Assembly: GCA_015152515.1 (NCBI GenBank) | Contig: SUTV01000001.1 | Location: 344,531-408,530 of the forward strand | DNA length: 64,000 nt | Direction: 5' to 3' | Source of the DNA: Cyanobacteria bacterium SIG29 | GTDB lineage: Bacteria; Cyanobacteriota; Vampirovibrionia; Gastranaerophilales; Gastranaerophilaceae | Part shown: positions 1-8,737 of the stretch, in pieces | How the letters are laid out: each line of letters starts with the position of its first letter | How positions within the stretch are numbered: position 1 is the first letter of the stretch | Program-made: the position numbers and the translations under genes | Notes under the pieces: model-generated | The model's input: only the letters and a program-made list of their open reading frames with translations | Databases searched by the model: none | Told to the model about the DNA's origin: nothing

Positions 1-266
1 ATGTAGAGTGCAACAAAAAAGGGAAATCAATTAAAAACTTTCCAGATATTATTAACTATTTGGGGAATATTTTTATTTCAAGAAACGAAAAAATTTATAT
101 TTTAAAAGATATTCTTAATGACTTGTATAGAGATTATGAAATTACAACAGGAATAATTGATGAACCATATTTTATTAAAACGGAGAAAAAATTACAAAGA
201 ATTATCAGAGAGAAAAAAGTAGATTATTACTACAACCTTTTAAAAAAATTTAGAAAAACAAAATAA
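1..266 (+). CDS. hypothetical protein, C-terminal fragment (5' end outside window)
   Basis: The reading frame is open from base 3 to the TAA at 264-266, so the gene starts upstream of the window. The visible 87 residues are lysine-, isoleucine- and tyrosine-rich and probably helical. An in-frame TTG at 60 has no convincing Shine-Dalgarno and is probably internal. The stop overlaps the next ATG as TAATG, which suggests translational coupling. I do not recognise the family. Confidence 0.5.
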   Translation, partial: VECNKKGKSIKNFPDIINYLGNIFISRNEKIYILKDILNDLYRDYEITTGIIDEPYFIKTEKKLQRIIREKKVDYYYNLLKKFRKTK

Positions 267-595
267 TGACTAATTCAATTTTTAATATAAAAACTCTTCT
301 TTATAACAAAGAGTTATCTTACAGTTCATTAAATGAAATCAGTAAAGCTTTTGATTTAGCAATTAAATTTCAAACAGAAAACCGAAAAATTATCTGCGAT
401 AAATTTTTCTATACAAATAGCGTAAAATTATCGGTTAAAGCGATTGCGTGGAATAAAAAAAATTATAAAAATTTTATAGAAATTAACTCTGAAATAATTT
501 TGGAGAATAATTTATTTAAAAAAACAAAAATTAAAGAAATAAGAAAAGCTTTAGTTTTTGATATTTACAAACAAGTTTTCGAAAAATTATTATAA
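266..595 (+). CDS. hypothetical protein (109 aa)
   Basis: This is a small soluble basic protein with no signal peptide or membrane segment. It starts on the TAATG overlap with the preceding gene, so the two are likely co-translated, and it ends about 40 nt before smpB. The last 30 residues are predicted helical (KIKEIRKALVFDIYKQ). I found no motif that assigns a function. The promoter of smpB lies just after its stop. Confidence 0.55.
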   Translation: MTNSIFNIKTLLYNKELSYSSLNEISKAFDLAIKFQTENRKIICDKFFYTNSVKLSVKAIAWNKKNYKNFIEINSEIILENNLFKKTKIKEIRKALVFDIYKQVFEKLL

Positions 596-617
596 AATGA
601 GTTTTTCATTTTCCTCG

Positions 618-632
618 TGCTATAATTCAAAT
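618..632 (+). promoter_or_regulatory. extended -10 promoter for a leaderless smpB mRNA
   Basis: TG-C-TATAAT occupies 618-626 and ends 6 nt before the smpB ATG at 633. Transcription should therefore begin at or next to the start codon. The same 15 bases (TGCTATAATTCAAAT) recur in front of the minus-strand gene starting at 37825. Confidence 0.6.
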
Positions 633-1085
633 ATGGGAAAAAAGATTATATCAACAAACAGAAAAGCTTTTCACGAATATCATATCTTCGACAGATTAAA
701 TGCAGGTATGGTATTAACAGGAACTGAAATAAAATCATTAAGAAAAGGAGCTATAAATTTAAAAGATAGCTTTGTTAAAATTGAGAATTCAGAAGTTTTT
801 TTATATAACTGTCACATTAGCCCATATGAGCAAGGAAATAGATATAACCACGAAGAAAAAAGAACAAGAAAACTTCTTTTAAACAAAAGAGAAATTGAGA
901 AATTCATTGGCAAAATCAAAAAAGATGGTTATGCAATTGTTCCTTTAGAAGTTTATTTAGAAAATGGCTGGGCAAAAATTGAAATTGCACTAGCAAAGGG
1001 TAAAAAACTATACGACAAACGTGATGACTTGGCTAAAAAAGCCCAATCACGAGATATTGATAGAGCGATGAAAAATAGAGGTTAA
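633..1085 (+). CDS. smpB: SsrA-binding protein SmpB
   Basis: The 150-residue product matches SmpB in length and order. SmpB binds tmRNA and brings it to stalled ribosomes for trans-translation. Visible hallmarks are the N-terminal RKAFHEY, the GTEIKSLR segment, the SPYEQGN segment and the C-terminal GKKLYDKRDDLAKK tail. A longer frame runs upstream, but the ATG at 633 fits the family N-terminus and sits 6 nt after an extended -10, so I take it as the start, read from a leaderless mRNA. The stop overlaps convergent dnaX by 4 nt. The tmRNA gene is not in the window. Confidence 0.95.
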   Translation: MGKKIISTNRKAFHEYHIFDRLNAGMVLTGTEIKSLRKGAINLKDSFVKIENSEVFLYNCHISPYEQGNRYNHEEKRTRKLLLNKREIEKFIGKIKKDGYAIVPLEVYLENGWAKIEIALAKGKKLYDKRDDLAKKAQSRDIDRAMKNRG

Positions 1086-2863
1086 TCTATATATTTCCCA
1101 TCAAAAAGTTCTTTTACCATAGCAGCTTGGCTTGAAGAATCAACAACTTTTACTTGTTGGTTTTGTTCTTCTTTTTTTGCCTCTACAAAATTCTGATATT
1201 CTTCTTCATCTTGTTTGCGAATATCAGTTTCTATCTCTTGTTTTTTAACAGGAGGTGGTGCTACAACTTTTTTTGACAAATCAATGCTATCACTTGTAAC
1301 AATTTCAATTTCTATATTTGAAACATTCAGATAACGACAAACCGCATCAAATAAAGCTTGTTTTTTAGAACCTTCTTTTGCTTGTTTTATAAACATTTCT
1401 TTTGTAAAAGCAACAACTACTTTCTTATCTGTAATTTCTACTGGTCTAGCTAAACTTGTATAAAAAGCTTTATTTGGAGGGCTATCAATACTTTGCAATA
1501 TCGATACCCAAAGATTATGCAAATCTGAATTTCCAGCACTTGGAGCAAGTGAAGCAGGTTTTGATTGTGGTGCTTGAACAACCTGTGGTTTTACCTCTGG
1601 TTTAGGAACATTTGTTTGAACTTTTTCAACATCATTCTTCACAACCATTTGAGGTGCAACTGAAACTTGAGGAGTTGATGTAACCTTAATGTTACCACTT
1701 GCAAGTTGAGCTTCTAACTTTTCAATTCTCTTTAACAAATTTTCAACAGATGGTAAATTTTTATAATTAGTCAAATCAACAATACACAACTCTAACCATA
1801 AAAATCTATTACTTGCATCTTTAATTTGAATAGAATAATAAGCCAATTTATCAATTATTTGAATAATTTCAGATACACTAAATTTATCTGCTTGAGCTTT
1901 TATATTTTCATAATTAACTTCATTTACTTGAGTCAAAGAATAAACTAGCTCTTTATCAGAACAATTTTTAACAATCATCATATCTCTAAAATATTGAGTT
2001 AAATTTGAAACAATTTGAACTGGTTCATTCCCTTTTGCATAAATAGAATCAATCAATGGAACGGCATTTGAAGAATCAGATTGAATAATATAGTCAGTAA
2101 TTTTAGATAAAGTTTCATAAGAAATTCTACCTAAAATCTCATTTACATCATTCACATCAATTTGTTTTGAAGCACCCAAAACTGAAATTTGATCTAATAA
2201 TGAAAGCGAATCTCTCATTCCACCTTGAGAATTTTTCGCAATTGTATATAACGCTTCTTTAGAGATATTAATATTTTCTTTTTCAGAAATGAATTCTAAT
2301 CTTTTTACAATATCTTCTGTTGTAATTCTTCTATAATCGAATCTTTGACATCTAGAAATAATTGTATCCAATACCTTATGTGGTTCAGTTGTTGCAAGAA
2401 TAAAAATAACATTTTCTGGTGGTTCTTCTAATGTTTTCAATAATGCATTAAAAGCAGTTGTTGAAAGCATATGAACCTCATCTATAATATAGATTTTATA
2501 CTTACCATTTACAGGAACATACTGAATTTTTTCTAAAATTGCTTGAGTATCTTCAACGCTTCTATTACTTGCCGCGTCTATTTCAACAACATCAACAGGA
2601 ACAGAATTAAGAATATCCAAACAAGCAGGACATTTTCCACAAGGTGTTAAAGTTGGACCTTCTTTGCAGTTTAAAGATTTTGCCAAAATTCTAGCAGATG
2701 AAGTTTTACCAGTACCCCTTGGACCACAAAGTAAATATGCATGCGCTATTCTATCAAGTTCTATTGCTTTACTTAAAGCATGGACTATATTTTCTTGACC
2801 AATCAAATCATGAAAGGTTTGAGGTCTATATTTTCTATATAAAGGTACGTATTTATTATCCAA
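1082..2863 (-). CDS. dnaX: DNA polymerase III subunit gamma/tau
   Basis: This is the ATPase motor of the clamp loader. Residues about 1-370 are the AAA+ and lid modules: Walker A GPRGTGKT, a four-cysteine zinc module (CGKCPAC), Walker B IIDEVHML and the SRC arginine finger. A proline/lysine-rich linker follows, with a tau-like C-terminal domain from about residue 440, for 593 residues in total. The start is TTG, preceded by GGAGCAGG; a minus-strand TATAAT lies at 2895-2900. The delta and delta' genes are about 45 kb away at 47.7-49.6 kb. I saw no convincing gamma frameshift signal. Confidence 0.93.
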   Translation of the reverse strand: MDNKYVPLYRKYRPQTFHDLIGQENIVHALSKAIELDRIAHAYLLCGPRGTGKTSSARILAKSLNCKEGPTLTPCGKCPACLDILNSVPVDVVEIDAASNRSVEDTQAILEKIQYVPVNGKYKIYIIDEVHMLSTTAFNALLKTLEEPPENVIFILATTEPHKVLDTIISRCQRFDYRRITTEDIVKRLEFISEKENINISKEALYTIAKNSQGGMRDSLSLLDQISVLGASKQIDVNDVNEILGRISYETLSKITDYIIQSDSSNAVPLIDSIYAKGNEPVQIVSNLTQYFRDMMIVKNCSDKELVYSLTQVNEVNYENIKAQADKFSVSEIIQIIDKLAYYSIQIKDASNRFLWLELCIVDLTNYKNLPSVENLLKRIEKLEAQLASGNIKVTSTPQVSVAPQMVVKNDVEKVQTNVPKPEVKPQVVQAPQSKPASLAPSAGNSDLHNLWVSILQSIDSPPNKAFYTSLARPVEITDKKVVVAFTKEMFIKQAKEGSKKQALFDAVCRYLNVSNIEIEIVTSDSIDLSKKVVAPPPVKKQEIETDIRKQDEEEYQNFVEAKKEEQNQQVKVVDSSSQAAMVKELFDGKYID

Positions 2864-2926
2864 TTGCCTGCTCCAATAATATTTGCTAATATCAATTATA
2901 GCTTAAGTTATAAAAAAGTGTGTAAA

Positions 2927-3832
2927 ATGAAAACAATTAAACCTAAAAAGTTACAAAAGGGTGATACAATCGGAATTTTAGCTATATCAGGCAAAATTAA
3001 CGATTTTAAAAATATAAAAAAAGCAAAAAACTTTTTTGAAGAACAAGGTTATAATGTAGTAATTTCAAATACTTGCAATTCTTCCCACCGATATATGGCT
3101 GGCACTAGCGATGATGATTGCGTAAATGAATTACACAATTTTTTTGAAAACAAAAATATTGACGCAATTGTATGTGCAAGAGGCGGATATGGAACATTAA
3201 GACTAATAAATAAAATTGATTGGAACATAATAAAATCAAATCCTAAAATTTTTGCAGGATACTCTGACATAACTATTTTATTAAACATGATTTATAAAAA
3301 AACAGGCTTAATTTCCTTCCACAGCGCTATGCCAAATGGTGATTTTGCAAGTGTAATAGAAACTTATACAAAAGAAAGCTTTTTTAACTGTTTAACAGGA
3401 AACTTAAAAGAAATAAAATCTAATGGAAAAACATTTTTTGAAGGCGAAGCAAATGGTAAAATTTGGGGTGGAAATTTATCAACACTAGTTTCTCTTTGCG
3501 GAATAGATTTTATTCCTGATGAAGATTTAATTTTAATTTTAGAGGACTTAAATGAACCTGTTTATAAGATAGACAAAATGATAACTCAATTATTTAACAT
3601 TGAAAAAATTCGTCAAAATGTAAAAGGAATAGCTCTTGGCGAATTTAAAGATTGCAATAAAGAAGAACTTGATGAAATCATTAAAGAACTTGCAAACAAA
3701 ATCAAAGTCCCTATTTTAGATGGATTTAAAATAACGCATAATAAAATCAAAGATACTATTCCAATTGGAATTACAGCAAAATTAAATACAGAAAGTAAAA
3801 CTCTAAAATTTATGGAAGATAGCTTACTTTAA
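2927..3832 (+). CDS. LD-carboxypeptidase (LdcA/MccF family, S66)
   Basis: Peptidases of this family remove the terminal D-alanine from murein tetrapeptides during cytoplasmic peptidoglycan recycling; MccF relatives instead cleave acylated peptide nucleotides. The 301-residue protein has the family start (KPKKLQKGDTIGI), the ARGGYGTLRL segment and the nucleophile motif GYSDIT. No signal peptide is present, as expected. The reading frame extends upstream, but this ATG fits the family N-terminus, and TATAAA at 2909-2914 leaves a leader of only about 6 nt. The promoter is back-to-back with that of dnaX. The 3' end overlaps the next convergent gene by 23 nt. Confidence 0.85.
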   Translation: MKTIKPKKLQKGDTIGILAISGKINDFKNIKKAKNFFEEQGYNVVISNTCNSSHRYMAGTSDDDCVNELHNFFENKNIDAIVCARGGYGTLRLINKIDWNIIKSNPKIFAGYSDITILLNMIYKKTGLISFHSAMPNGDFASVIETYTKESFFNCLTGNLKEIKSNGKTFFEGEANGKIWGGNLSTLVSLCGIDFIPDEDLILILEDLNEPVYKIDKMITQLFNIEKIRQNVKGIALGEFKDCNKEELDEIIKELANKIKVPILDGFKITHNKIKDTIPIGITAKLNTESKTLKFMEDSLL

Positions 3833-4727
3833 CAATATTTTTTTCATAATCAAAACCAGTTACTAAAAAGTGGCTATTTTTATCAAGCAAATATTCATCT
3901 TCAAACCATCGTTTTTGATCAATATTAAATAATTTTTCAACATCAATATATTTTGAGCCTTTTGGAAATGAAATTTCTAAAATAGGATTACCACATGAAA
4001 ATCTTTGTGCAACTTCTAAACTTTTACTTGTTGAAGAAAAAGATTTATCTTGGTAAATACCACCTATCGTAGTCAAATTAGCGATATCTTCTTCTGAAAG
4101 ATTTCTCTGTAAAGCTCTATATAAAACCATATTTTGAGTTGTTCTCATAGTAGAACTTGGAGTAGAAAAAACTCTTTCTAATTCATCACACATTTCAAGC
4201 ATTTCTTGATGCAAAGCACCATTATACATATGTTTACCTTCACGCAAATACATATGAAGTGCATCTGGATGATATTTAGCATATTTCAATGCTTTCATAT
4301 CTTCAGCAGAAAAATAATTTTTTAGTTCACCTGCTTCATCATAAACATGAACTGTATTTTCTTTAATATTTAAAACATAAATTGACGGTTCTTCACCATT
4401 TTGCCCATCATAACTAAAAACTTTTTTTACAGGTTGATATAAATCTTTAAACCCAACAACTGGTGTTTTTATTTCATAAGCCGTTCCAAAATCTGTTAGA
4501 TATCTTTCAAAAAGTTTTTCATCATCTTGCAATATGTTTAATAAAACTTTTTCTTGAACATTAATCGGTTTTTCAATTGGTTGCCCCCAAACCCTTTTAT
4601 TTGAAGATTCAAAAACATCCTTGTCTAACCCCTTAAAGGACATATTACTCGCTTTTTTTAAAGGGGAAGAATTTTTGATATTAAAAATATTACCAATAGA
4701 CGAAATATTCATAACACCATAAAACAT
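3810..4727 (-). CDS. predicted mono-ADP-ribosyltransferase (R-S-E class) with N-terminal SFKG motif
   Basis: The C-terminal half has the three signatures of toxin-type ADP-ribosyltransferases in order: arginine 204 in LYRALQ, a strand-loop FSSTS near 230-233, and E-D-E at residues 276-278 followed by YLLDKNSHFLV, matching the ExE motif and its following strand. This class transfers ADP-ribose from NAD to proteins. No classical signal peptide is visible. The N-terminus carries NMSFKG around residues 29-34, as in other proteins of this window. ATG 4727 and ATG 4712 are both possible; the second gives MNISSIGN, closer to the related N-termini. No immunity gene is obvious. The target is unknown. 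Confidence 0.7.
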   Translation of the reverse strand: MFYGVMNISSIGNIFNIKNSSPLKKASNMSFKGLDKDVFESSNKRVWGQPIEKPINVQEKVLLNILQDDEKLFERYLTDFGTAYEIKTPVVGFKDLYQPVKKVFSYDGQNGEEPSIYVLNIKENTVHVYDEAGELKNYFSAEDMKALKYAKYHPDALHMYLREGKHMYNGALHQEMLEMCDELERVFSTPSSTMRTTQNMVLYRALQRNLSEEDIANLTTIGGIYQDKSFSSTSKSLEVAQRFSCGNPILEISFPKGSKYIDVEKLFNIDQKRWFEDEYLLDKNSHFLVTGFDYEKNIVKVSYLP

Positions 4728-4788
4728 CTCAAACTCAAAAATTGCCTATAACTTTATATTTTGGCTGATTATCAAAAACGAAAAATAA

Positions 4789-4803
4789 TGTATAATAAAT
4801 TTT
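4789..4803 (+). promoter_or_regulatory. -10 promoter for a leaderless ABC ATPase mRNA
   Basis: TATAAT at 4791-4796, preceded directly by TG, ends 7 nt before the ATG at 4804. There is no Shine-Dalgarno between them. It lies in the divergent region shared with the ADP-ribosyltransferase gene. Confidence 0.55.
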
Positions 4804-5757
4804 ATGAAAAATCTTTTTGAAATCAAAAAATTAAATATGCACTACCCCATTGTTGATGGATTAATGGGGAATGTAAAAGGTTATATTTACGCACTAAACA
4901 ACATAGATTTAGAAATAAAAGAAAACGAAATTTTAGGATTAGTTGGCGAATCTGGTAGCGGAAAATCAACCTTAGGAAATTGCATATTAAAATTACTTGA
5001 ACCAACAAGTGGTGAAGTTATTTTTGAAAACGAAAATATTCTTTCTAAAAAGAAAAAAGAGCTTAATGATTTTAGAAAAAAAGCCCAATTAATTTTTCAA
5101 AATCCATATATGAGCCTTAATCCAAGAATGAAGATTTATGATATTTTAAAAGAACCATTCATCATAAATAAAATCAAAAATTATGATAAAAAAATAAAAG
5201 AAATAATAAAATTAATTGGTATGGATGAAGAAGTTTTATCTCGTTATCCTCATGAATTTTCAGGCGGTCAAAGACAAAGAATTGCAATAGCAAGAGCAAT
5301 TATTTTAAACCCAGAATTTATCGTAGCAGATGAGCCAGTTAGCGCTTTAGATGTTAGTATTCAAGCACAAATTATAAATTTACTTATTGATTTAAAAAAC
5401 CACTTAAATCTAACAATGTTATTTATTTCACATGATTTAAGCGTAATAAAATATATTTGCGACAGAGTTGCAGTTATGTATTTAGGCGAAATAGTTGAAA
5501 TAACAAGCAAAGAAGAATTTTTCAAAAACCATAAACATCCATATTCACAAGCATTATTGAACGCTGTGCCAGTTATTAACGAAAACAAATCAAAAAAAAT
5601 AATTTTAGAAGGCGATTTGCCATCACCATCTAACCCACCAAAAGGTTGTAAATTTCATACAAGATGTCCTTATGCAATGGAAAAATGTTCTACTCAAATA
5701 CCAGAATTAAAAGAAATTGGAAACAATCATAAAGTTAGATGTTTCTTATGTGATTAA
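4804..5757 (+). CDS. oligopeptide/dipeptide ABC transporter ATP-binding protein (OppF type)
   Basis: This ATPase would power peptide (or nickel) import with a membrane permease pair. It has Walker A GESGSGKS, signature FSGGQRQR, Walker B FIVADEP with the D-loop SALDVS, and the switch histidine in FISHDLS. The C-terminal oligopeptide domain (PYSQALL, then CKFHTRCPYAMEKC) confirms the Opp/Dpp subtype. Length (317 aa) is normal. No permease, OppD or binding protein is adjacent; the gene appears to be transcribed alone from its own promoter, so its partners must be elsewhere. Substrate cannot be told from the ATPase. Confidence 0.85.
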   Translation: MKNLFEIKKLNMHYPIVDGLMGNVKGYIYALNNIDLEIKENEILGLVGESGSGKSTLGNCILKLLEPTSGEVIFENENILSKKKKELNDFRKKAQLIFQNPYMSLNPRMKIYDILKEPFIINKIKNYDKKIKEIIKLIGMDEEVLSRYPHEFSGGQRQRIAIARAIILNPEFIVADEPVSALDVSIQAQIINLLIDLKNHLNLTMLFISHDLSVIKYICDRVAVMYLGEIVEITSKEEFFKNHKHPYSQALLNAVPVINENKSKKIILEGDLPSPSNPPKGCKFHTRCPYAMEKCSTQIPELKEIGNNHKVRCFLCD

Positions 5758-5786
5758 ATTTTTACTAGAGAAAATTTTTCATTTAT

Positions 5787-5800
5787 TGTAAAATACACAT
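5787..5800 (+). promoter_or_regulatory. -10 promoter for a leaderless mlaE mRNA
   Basis: TG followed by TAAAAT (5789-5794) ends 6 nt before the mlaE ATG. No ribosome binding site lies in the gap. It would drive the mlaE-mlaF-mlaD-lpxK-GT9 operon. Confidence 0.5.
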
Positions 5801-6613
5801 ATGGCAAACTTGAAGCTATATTTAAAACAAACAATAACTTATCAAGTCTCTCTTATGATTTTAAGAAATGTAAGAGAATTTTTTGAAACTTTTGGCGATA
5901 TAGCATACAGATTTTTTTTAGTTCTAAAATATTTGATTTCCTTCCAAATAAATTGGAAACAAGTATTTGAACAATCTTCAAAATTTGCCGTTGATTCTTT
6001 ACCAATTACTTTATCTATCGTGTCTATGACTGCTATTATTCTTGCAATGCAAGTAGCACCTGAAATGGTAAAGCAAGGTGGTAAAGACTATATTGGAATG
6101 TTAGTTTCTTTAACAATGATAAGAGAAATTGGCGTTATCATGTCAGGCTTTGCAATCATATCAATGATTGGCTCATCACAAGCAAGTGAATTAGCAACAA
6201 TGAAAGTTACAGACCAAATTGATGCAATGAAAGCATTAAAGGTTTCACCTTTCAAATATTTATTCCTACCAAGAATTTTAGCTGGAGCTTTAATGATGCC
6301 ATTTGTTGTTATTCTTTCTTCAACTATTGGAATTATAGCTGGTGGTTTAACAGCAATGAGTGCAGCTAAAGATGTTACTTGGCTATGCTATATAACATCA
6401 GTTTGGCAAGGACTTTACATAAGAGATATAAACATTATGTTGTTAAAAGCATCTTGTTTTGGTATGGCAATAAGCTTAATTAGTTCAAGTTGCGGTTATG
6501 ACGCAAAAGGTGGCGCAAAAGGCGTTGGTATAGCAACCACAAAAGCTGTTGTATGGTCTTTTGTGGCAATAGTTGTTATAGATTGTATTTTTGCAGCAGC
6601 ATTTTATTTCTAA
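5801..6613 (+). CDS. mlaE: MlaE-family ABC transporter permease
   Basis: This is the inner-membrane permease of an MCE lipid transporter that moves phospholipids between the inner and outer membranes. The 270-residue protein has the MlaE/YrbE pattern: an amphipathic N-terminus, about five membrane helices, and the conserved loop region around MIREIGVIMSGF and SELATMKVTDQIDAM. It is followed after 13 nt by its ATPase and then by the MCE substrate-binding protein, so a complete core transporter is present. MlaB and MlaC are not seen nearby. Confidence 0.9.
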   Translation: MANLKLYLKQTITYQVSLMILRNVREFFETFGDIAYRFFLVLKYLISFQINWKQVFEQSSKFAVDSLPITLSIVSMTAIILAMQVAPEMVKQGGKDYIGMLVSLTMIREIGVIMSGFAIISMIGSSQASELATMKVTDQIDAMKALKVSPFKYLFLPRILAGALMMPFVVILSSTIGIIAGGLTAMSAAKDVTWLCYITSVWQGLYIRDINIMLLKASCFGMAISLISSSCGYDAKGGAKGVGIATTKAVVWSFVAIVVIDCIFAAAFYF

Positions 6614-6626
6614 AAAGAAGGATATT

Positions 6627-7355
6627 ATGTCAATAAAAGTTGAAAATTTAACAAAAGAATTTGATGGCAAAAAAGTACTAGATAATATTTCTTTTACAGT
6701 AGAGAAAGGCGAAGTCCTTTCTATTGTAGGATTTAGTGGTTCAGGTAAAAGTACTATTCTAAAAATTTTATGTGGATTATTGAAACCAGATTCTGGAATT
6801 ATAGATATAGGCGATGGCGATATAGCAATGGTATTCCAATATTCTGCGCTTTTCGATTCACTAAATGTATTTGATAACATTTCTTTCGCACTTCAAGAAA
6901 GAAAAGAATTTAAAAATAAATATACAAAAAATGAATTAAAAGAAATTGTAAAAAAGAGTTTAAACACAGTAGGTTTATCTGGAATTGAAGACAAACTGCC
7001 ACACGAATTATCAGGTGGTATGCAAAAAAGAGTAAGCCTAGCTAGAGCGATTGTAACAAAGCCACAGTTTATTTTATATGATGAACCAACTGCTGGTTTA
7101 GACCCAATTGCTTCAACAGTAATTGAAGACTATATCCTTCGATTAAAAGAAGAGACAAAAGCAACCTCAATTGTTGTAACCCACCAAATGTCTACAATTA
7201 CTAGATGTTCAGATAAAGTTATAATGCTTTATGACGGCAATATAGTTTTTAGAGGCACTCCACAAGAGCTTCTAAAACAAGATACACCTTACACAAAACA
7301 GTTTGTATCTGCTACAATAGAAGGACCAATGAAAATGGCTGCTTCTGGTTTTTAA
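6627..7355 (+). CDS. mlaF: MlaF-family ABC transporter ATP-binding protein
   Basis: This is the ATPase partner of MlaE. It has Walker A GFSGSGKS, Q-loop in MVFQYSALFDSL, signature LSGGMQKR, Walker B FILYDEPTAGLDP and switch histidine in VVTHQMS. The longer reading frame includes upstream codons overlapping mlaE; the ATG at 6627, 5 nt after AAGGA, gives the normal N-terminus (SIKVENLTKEF) and 242 residues. It lies between the permease and the MCE protein in one operon. Confidence 0.9.
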   Translation: MSIKVENLTKEFDGKKVLDNISFTVEKGEVLSIVGFSGSGKSTILKILCGLLKPDSGIIDIGDGDIAMVFQYSALFDSLNVFDNISFALQERKEFKNKYTKNELKEIVKKSLNTVGLSGIEDKLPHELSGGMQKRVSLARAIVTKPQFILYDEPTAGLDPIASTVIEDYILRLKEETKATSIVVTHQMSTITRCSDKVIMLYDGNIVFRGTPQELLKQDTPYTKQFVSATIEGPMKMAASGF

Positions 7356-7392
7356 TTTTTTGTTATAAAATATTCACAAGAAAAGGATAATT

Positions 7393-8730
7393 ATGAAATT
7401 CTCATCATCATTTAAAGTTGGAATACTTGCTCTTACAGCATTAATCATATTGTTATTTACCATTTTATGGGTAAATGGGAAAGCGATTTCTAGCGCAGAA
7501 AGAATGACTGTTAATTTTAAAGATGTTAATGGAATGCGCGCTGGTAGTGGCGTTCAAATGATGGGTGTAAGAATTGGACAAGTTGAAGAAATTACTCCAA
7601 AAATCAACTTTGACAAAAGTTATGTTGAAGTGAAATTTGTTATTACAGAAGATGATATTGTTATCCCAAAAGCTTCTGAAATTTCAATTCAACAATCAGG
7701 TATTATTGGTGAACAATTTTTAGAAATTACTCCACCACGCGAAAAAACAATATATATTCCTGAAAATAACAAATCTTTAATTCTTCACGATGAAGATAAA
7801 GTTCAAATGAAATTAGATGGTAAATATTATGATGTTGGTTTAATTAAAAAAGTAGAAATAGTTGAAACAAACTCACTTCCAACTTTAATCAAAGAAAATA
7901 TTTCCACAAAAAATGCTTATAAAGTAAAATACATAATTGATTTACCTGGTTTAATTCTACCAGAACAAATTAGTGGAAAAATCGTAAAAGATGAAAATGA
8001 TAAAAAATTAAGAATTTTCCCAAAAGAAGATATAGAAATTCCTTATCCTAAAACAGATTCAACATACACTGTTATTGAACCAATGAGAATAGCTGACTTT
8101 TTAGCATTACAATATCGCAGTGCTGAATCTTTAGTTGAAACAAACGAAAGAATTGCTTTACTACTTTCTGATGATGTTATTGAAGAATTAAAACAAACAT
8201 CATATAACTTAAATGAATTGACAGATAAAGCGACTGTAACAATGGCTAAAGCTCAAGAGTTAATTGATTTATCTAAAACAGAAATTGAACTTATTGCGAA
8301 TAATGTAAATGAATTAACTGAAAATATAAACAAAATTGCTGGTGATGAAGATTTTGTACAAAGCGTTGCAAATGCCACAAAATCTTTTGAAAGACTTTCT
8401 AACAATGTTTCTGGTTTATTAGAAGACCCTAAAACAAAGTCTACACTTGCTAATTTAGATGTTACTTCTAAAAATATTGCAGAATTATCTAGTTATATTA
8501 ACGATATGTCTAAAGATGCTCAATTAAAAGCACACGTTAAAGAAACTGTTACTAAATTAAATAAAGCATTAGACGAATTAACTATTACATTAGAGACAGT
8601 TAATTATGCAACAGAAGACGAAGAAAAACTTAAACAAACAATGGATGATATAAATAAAACTTCTGAAAACTTAAAGAAATTCTCAGAAAAATTAAACAAA
8701 AGATTTTTATTATTCAGACTAATGTTCTAG
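7393..8730 (+). CDS. mlaD: MlaD-like MCE domain protein
   Basis: This is the membrane-anchored lipid-binding subunit of the MCE transporter. A single N-terminal helix (about residues 8-28) anchors the protein, and the MCE domain (about 35-125, containing VNGMRAGSGVQMMGVRIG) faces the periplasm. The protein is 445 residues, far longer than E. coli MlaD (about 180). The extra part includes a region of about 100 residues of unclear fold (about 135-240) and a long C-terminal helical region (about 250-440) that could form a coiled-coil or tunnel across the periplasm. Start follows AAGGA. Confidence 0.87.
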   Translation: MKFSSSFKVGILALTALIILLFTILWVNGKAISSAERMTVNFKDVNGMRAGSGVQMMGVRIGQVEEITPKINFDKSYVEVKFVITEDDIVIPKASEISIQQSGIIGEQFLEITPPREKTIYIPENNKSLILHDEDKVQMKLDGKYYDVGLIKKVEIVETNSLPTLIKENISTKNAYKVKYIIDLPGLILPEQISGKIVKDENDKKLRIFPKEDIEIPYPKTDSTYTVIEPMRIADFLALQYRSAESLVETNERIALLLSDDVIEELKQTSYNLNELTDKATVTMAKAQELIDLSKTEIELIANNVNELTENINKIAGDEDFVQSVANATKSFERLSNNVSGLLEDPKTKSTLANLDVTSKNIAELSSYINDMSKDAQLKAHVKETVTKLNKALDELTITLETVNYATEDEEKLKQTMDDINKTSENLKKFSEKLNKRFLLFRLMF

Positions 8731-8737
8731 GCATATT

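Noticed and set aside
1082..2863. Programmed frameshift site giving a separate gamma form of DnaX
   Set aside because: Only short A runs occur near the expected position, and no convincing slippery heptamer followed by a hairpin was seen.
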